NCBI GenBank assembly: GCA_934457515.1
Contig: CAKSHV010000055.1
Location: forward strand, 1-8,057
Direction of reading: 5' to 3'
DNA: 8,057 nt
Source: an uncultured Clostridia bacterium
Lineage (GTDB): Bacteria > Bacillota > Clostridia > RGIG6154
Part shown: one piece after another, positions 6,904 through 8,057 of the stretch
How the letters are laid out: every line of letters starts with the position of its first letter
Numbering within the stretch: position 1 is the first letter of the stretch
Notes under the pieces: generated by a model
Told to the model about the DNA's origin: nothing
Databases searched by the model: none
Seen by the model: the letters and a program-made list of their open reading frames with translations, nothing else
Translations under genes and position numbers: made by a program

Positions 6904-6932
6904 AGTATACCATACGCCCGCGCGGACGTAAA
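6904..6932 (-). promoter_or_regulatory. Sigma-A-type promoter of the five-gene operon
   Basis: On the - strand the -35 box is TTTACG (6927-6932), followed by a 17-bp spacer and a -10 box TATACT (6904-6909). TGG directly upstream makes an extended -10. The predicted transcription start is near 6897, giving a leader of about 23 nt that contains the AAGGAGA ribosome binding site. The weak -35 with an extended -10 fits an activated promoter. Confidence 0.72.
6913..6930. promoter_or_regulatory. 18-bp near-palindrome, candidate operator
   Basis: TACGCCCGCGCGGACGTA is an 18-bp inverted repeat with one mismatched pair (6917/6926). It fills most of the spacer of the operon promoter and overlaps its -35 box. 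Protein binding here would block RNA polymerase. AraC proteins usually bind direct repeats, so a different, dimeric repressor may be responsible. Confidence 0.5.
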
Positions 6933-6951
6933 CCGAAAAAATGATAAAAAA

Positions 6952-6973
6952 GGTTTGATTTTCGAAACAAACC
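6952..6973. promoter_or_regulatory. Inverted repeat over the regulator promoter
   Basis: GGTTTG (6952-6957) and CAAACC (6968-6973) are inverted around ATTTTCGAAA. The core TTTCGAAA (6960-6967) is itself palindromic, offset by one base. It covers the -35 box of the regulator's promoter, so it could be an autoregulatory site. The core is AT-rich and could be chance. Confidence 0.35.
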
Positions 6974-6983
6974 GTGATACAAT
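6955..6983 (+). promoter_or_regulatory. Sigma-A-type promoter of the AraC-family gene
   Basis: The -35 box TTGATT (6955-6960), a 17-bp spacer and the -10 box TACAAT (6978-6983) each match the consensus in 5 of 6 or close to it. The expected start of transcription, about 6988-6990, is only 12-14 nt before the start codon at 7002, so the leader would be little more than the ribosome binding site. Confidence 0.68.
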
Positions 6984-6989
6984 AAAAGC

Positions 6990-6995
6990 GGAGGG
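6990..6995 (+). promoter_or_regulatory. Ribosome binding site that decides the AraC-family start
   Basis: GGAGGG lies directly against an ATG at 6996 (no spacer) and 6 nt before a second in-frame ATG at 7002. Only the second spacing suits initiation, so 7002 is the better start. Confidence 0.75.
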
Positions 6996-7001
6996 ATGCC
7001 T

Positions 7002-7772
7002 ATGTTTTATACCAATCAGAACGCCGCCTTTTCGGTGCGGGACGTGTTTTATGTCAGCCGCAAAAAAGAGAAAACCTTCTATCCCGCGCGCAGCTTTTCG
7101 GGTCTTTCCTTTCGGCTAAGCGGAAAAAGCGAAATGACGGCAGACGGAAAAACCGTTTTTGCCAAAACGGGCAGCGTAACATACATTCCGGGCGGCACGG
7201 ATTTTGAAATTGCAACGCTTTCCGAAGAGGTCATCATTTTGCACCTCAATCATTTCGGTGAAGAGGAAGAAAACGAAATTAAAAGTGTATTCTTTCAAAA
7301 CACCGAACGCATAGTAGAACTGTTTTTGCAAATGCACAAAGAATGGCAGGCGCGAAAAAAGGGATATGAAAACCGCTGCACCGCCCTGTTATACACACTG
7401 TTTGAGCAAATGGAAAAATCGGAGCACAGCACGGAAAATGCGGAAACCGAGCTGATTAAAAACGCGATTTTGTATATGAACGCCCATTTCGACCGTGCAG
7501 ATTTGTCGGTCGCACAGCTTGCCAAACTATGCAGCATAAGCGAAGTGTATTTCAGAAAAATTTTCAGGCGCACCCACGGCGTTTCTCCTCTAAAATACAT
7601 AAATTCTTTGCGTTTAAGCCGTGCCTGCCGCTTGGTTGAGAGCGGATACTACCGCACAGGCGAGGTGTCGTCCCTTTGCGGCTTTTCGGACGCAAAATAT
7701 TTCAGCACCGCCTTTAAAAAGGAATACGGCGTTTCGCCCGCCGCCTACAGAAAACAAAAATTTGATGATTAA
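7002..7772 (+). CDS. AraC-family transcriptional regulator with N-terminal cupin-like domain
   Basis: This is a 256-aa cytosolic regulator, divergent from the five-gene operon. The N-terminal half (about residues 25-80) resembles the AraC-type cupin ligand-binding domain, with SGLSFRLSGKSEMTADG and then GSVTYIPGGTDFEI. A linker rich in Glu and Lys follows (about 85-150). The C-terminal domain has two helix-turn-helix units: DLSVAQLAKLCSISEVYFRKIF (about 167-188) and GEVSSLCGFSDAKYFSTAFKK (about 220-240). It ends with the family signature EYGVSPAAYRKQ. Family members usually activate an adjacent catabolic operon when they bind a small ligand. Here the shared 121-127 bp region carries both promoters, so control of the operon and of its own gene is likely. 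The start at 7002 is preferred over 6996 because of ribosome binding site spacing. The ligand is unknown, presumably the pathway substrate or an intermediate. Confidence 0.92.
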   Translation: MFYTNQNAAFSVRDVFYVSRKKEKTFYPARSFSGLSFRLSGKSEMTADGKTVFAKTGSVTYIPGGTDFEIATLSEEVIILHLNHFGEEEENEIKSVFFQNTERIVELFLQMHKEWQARKKGYENRCTALLYTLFEQMEKSEHSTENAETELIKNAILYMNAHFDRADLSVAQLAKLCSISEVYFRKIFRRTHGVSPLKYINSLRLSRACRLVESGYYRTGEVSSLCGFSDAKYFSTAFKKEYGVSPAAYRKQKFDD

Positions 7773-7789
7773 GAAATTTTTCGCAGCAT

Positions 7790-7821
7790 AAAAAAATGCC
7801 GAAAGCGCAAACTACTTTCGG
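7790..7821 (-). terminator. Intrinsic-terminator-like hairpin oriented for the - strand
   Basis: On the - strand, CCGAAAG (7815-7821), a 9-nt loop and CTTTCGG (7799-7805) form a 7-bp stem. CA and a run of seven T residues (7796-7790) follow. This would stop leftward transcription arriving from beyond 7821. On the + strand no T-run follows, so it is a poor terminator for the AraC-family gene. There the same stem holds the first two G residues of the ribosome binding site of the small gene at 7832. Confidence 0.55.
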
Positions 7822-7831
7822 GTGATAAAAT

Positions 7832-7972
7832 ATGAAAAATAAAAAGAAAAGTGCGGCAGAGGCTGTCAGCGCTTACACAAAGGGCGGCAAAACAACCGAC
7901 CCGAACGGCAGCTACACAGGCGTGCCGAGAAACAAAAACGAAAAGCCCGTCCAGGACGCGGACGACCTGTAA
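7832..7972 (+). CDS. 46-aa small conserved-type protein with PVQDADDL tail
   Basis: This is a small open frame starting ATG, 46 residues, ending TAA. It begins with a lysine-rich stretch (MKNKKKSAAEA), continues YTKGGKTTDPNGSYTGVP and ends NEKPVQDADDL. From memory, short Firmicute proteins of unknown function share the pattern DPxGSYTG(x)n-PVQDADDL. The match of both blocks in order argues that this frame is real despite its length. It is highly polar with no membrane segment, signal peptide or cysteine, and is probably disordered and cytosolic. GGGTGA (7820-7825) lies 6 nt before the ATG and is partly held in the 7799-7821 hairpin. It follows the AraC-family stop by 59 nt and could be read from the same transcript or an unseen promoter. 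An antisense frame covers the same DNA but shows no recognisable motif. I cannot assign a function. Confidence 0.72.
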   Translation: MKNKKKSAAEAVSAYTKGGKTTDPNGSYTGVPRNKNEKPVQDADDL

Positions 7973-7974
7973 AG

Positions 7975-7995
7975 CCGCCGCGCGTTGTGCGGCGG
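7975..7995 (+). other. GC-rich hairpin after the small gene
   Basis: CCGCCGC (7975-7981) pairs with GCGGCGG (7989-7995), and inner G·U and C-G pairs extend the stem over a 3-nt loop. It starts 3 nt after the small gene's stop. Five A residues follow rather than T, so it is not a standard + strand terminator, though it could hold the 3' end of the small mRNA. Confidence 0.5.
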
Positions 7996-8000
7996 AAAAA

Positions 8001-8023
8001 GGGGTGCGCGGAATGTGCGCCCC
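8001..8023 (+). other. Second GC-rich hairpin
   Basis: GGGGTGCGC (8001-8009) pairs with GTGCGCCCC (8015-8023) over the loop GGAAT, with two G·U pairs on the + strand RNA. It lies 5 nt after the previous hairpin. GCAAAAAC follows, again without a T-run. The G·U pairs favour the + strand RNA; on the - strand they would be A·C mismatches. Confidence 0.45.
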
Positions 8024-8046
8024 GCAAAAACACATTTAACATTGCA

Positions 8047-8052
8047 GGGGGA
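8047..8052 (+). promoter_or_regulatory. Possible ribosome binding site at the window edge
   Basis: GGGGGA sits 5 nt from the end of the window, so a + strand gene may start just outside it. The GTG at 8055-8057 is only 2 nt away and too close to be a convincing start. Confidence 0.3.
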
Positions 8053-8057
8053 CGGTG

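Noticed and set aside
7116..7600. Two - strand open frames inside the AraC-family gene
   Set aside because: They are antisense shadows of a clearly coding frame with recognisable domains.
7769..8035. 88-aa - strand open frame over the small gene
   Set aside because: It is antisense to the better supported 46-aa gene, has an unusual Cys/Ala/Phe-rich composition, and runs through the - strand terminator-like hairpin.
1..8057. Defence system, CRISPR array, mobile element or prophage
   Set aside because: No repeat-spacer pattern, transposase, integrase, phage or nuclease motif was seen on either strand. The content is metabolic and regulatory.

Overview
The window looks like chromosomal DNA of a clostridial Firmicute, probably a gut-type Clostridia. 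The grounds are near-perfect AGGAGG-type ribosome binding sites, sigma-A style promoters, tightly packed operons, a DeoR and an AraC regulator, a clostridial-type small protein ending in QDADDL, and moderate GC. No rRNA, tRNA, insertion sequence, prophage or CRISPR array is visible. No gene in the window appears frameshifted.

Left edge (1-1152, + strand): the C-terminal part of a PduL-type phosphate propanoyltransferase runs in from outside the window. It is followed 29 nt later by a complete DeoR-family regulator. This looks like the tail of an operon, possibly a sugar-degradation or microcompartment operon lying to the left. A 14-bp perfect hairpin at 1121-1152 closes it, and it can also serve the convergent operon.

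Centre (1289-6874, - strand): five genes lie in one tight operon with gaps of 14, 8, 2 and 3 nt. In transcription order they are an Old Yellow Enzyme-type NADH:flavin oxidoreductase with a C-terminal four-cysteine Fe-S motif, an NAD-type short-chain dehydrogenase, a fumarate reductase-like FAD flavoprotein, a TIM-barrel sugar isomerase/epimerase-like protein, and a D-2-hydroxyacid dehydrogenase. Four oxidoreductases plus one isomerase, with no transporter, kinase, aldolase or CoA enzyme, suggest a cytosolic pathway that remodels a cyclic or sugar-derived, oxygen-rich substrate. I cannot name the substrate.

Control region (6875-7001): a 121-127 bp divergent intergenic region carries two back-to-back sigma-A-like promoters. 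The operon promoter has an 18-bp near-palindrome in its spacer and -35 box. The promoter of the divergent regulator has a 6-bp-arm inverted repeat over its -35 box. The divergent gene is an AraC-family activator with an N-terminal cupin-like domain, a natural candidate for sensing the pathway substrate.

Right edge (7773-8057): an intrinsic-terminator-like hairpin oriented for the - strand, a 46-aa small + strand protein ending PVQDADDL, and two consecutive GC-rich hairpins before a possible ribosome binding site at the very end of the window.
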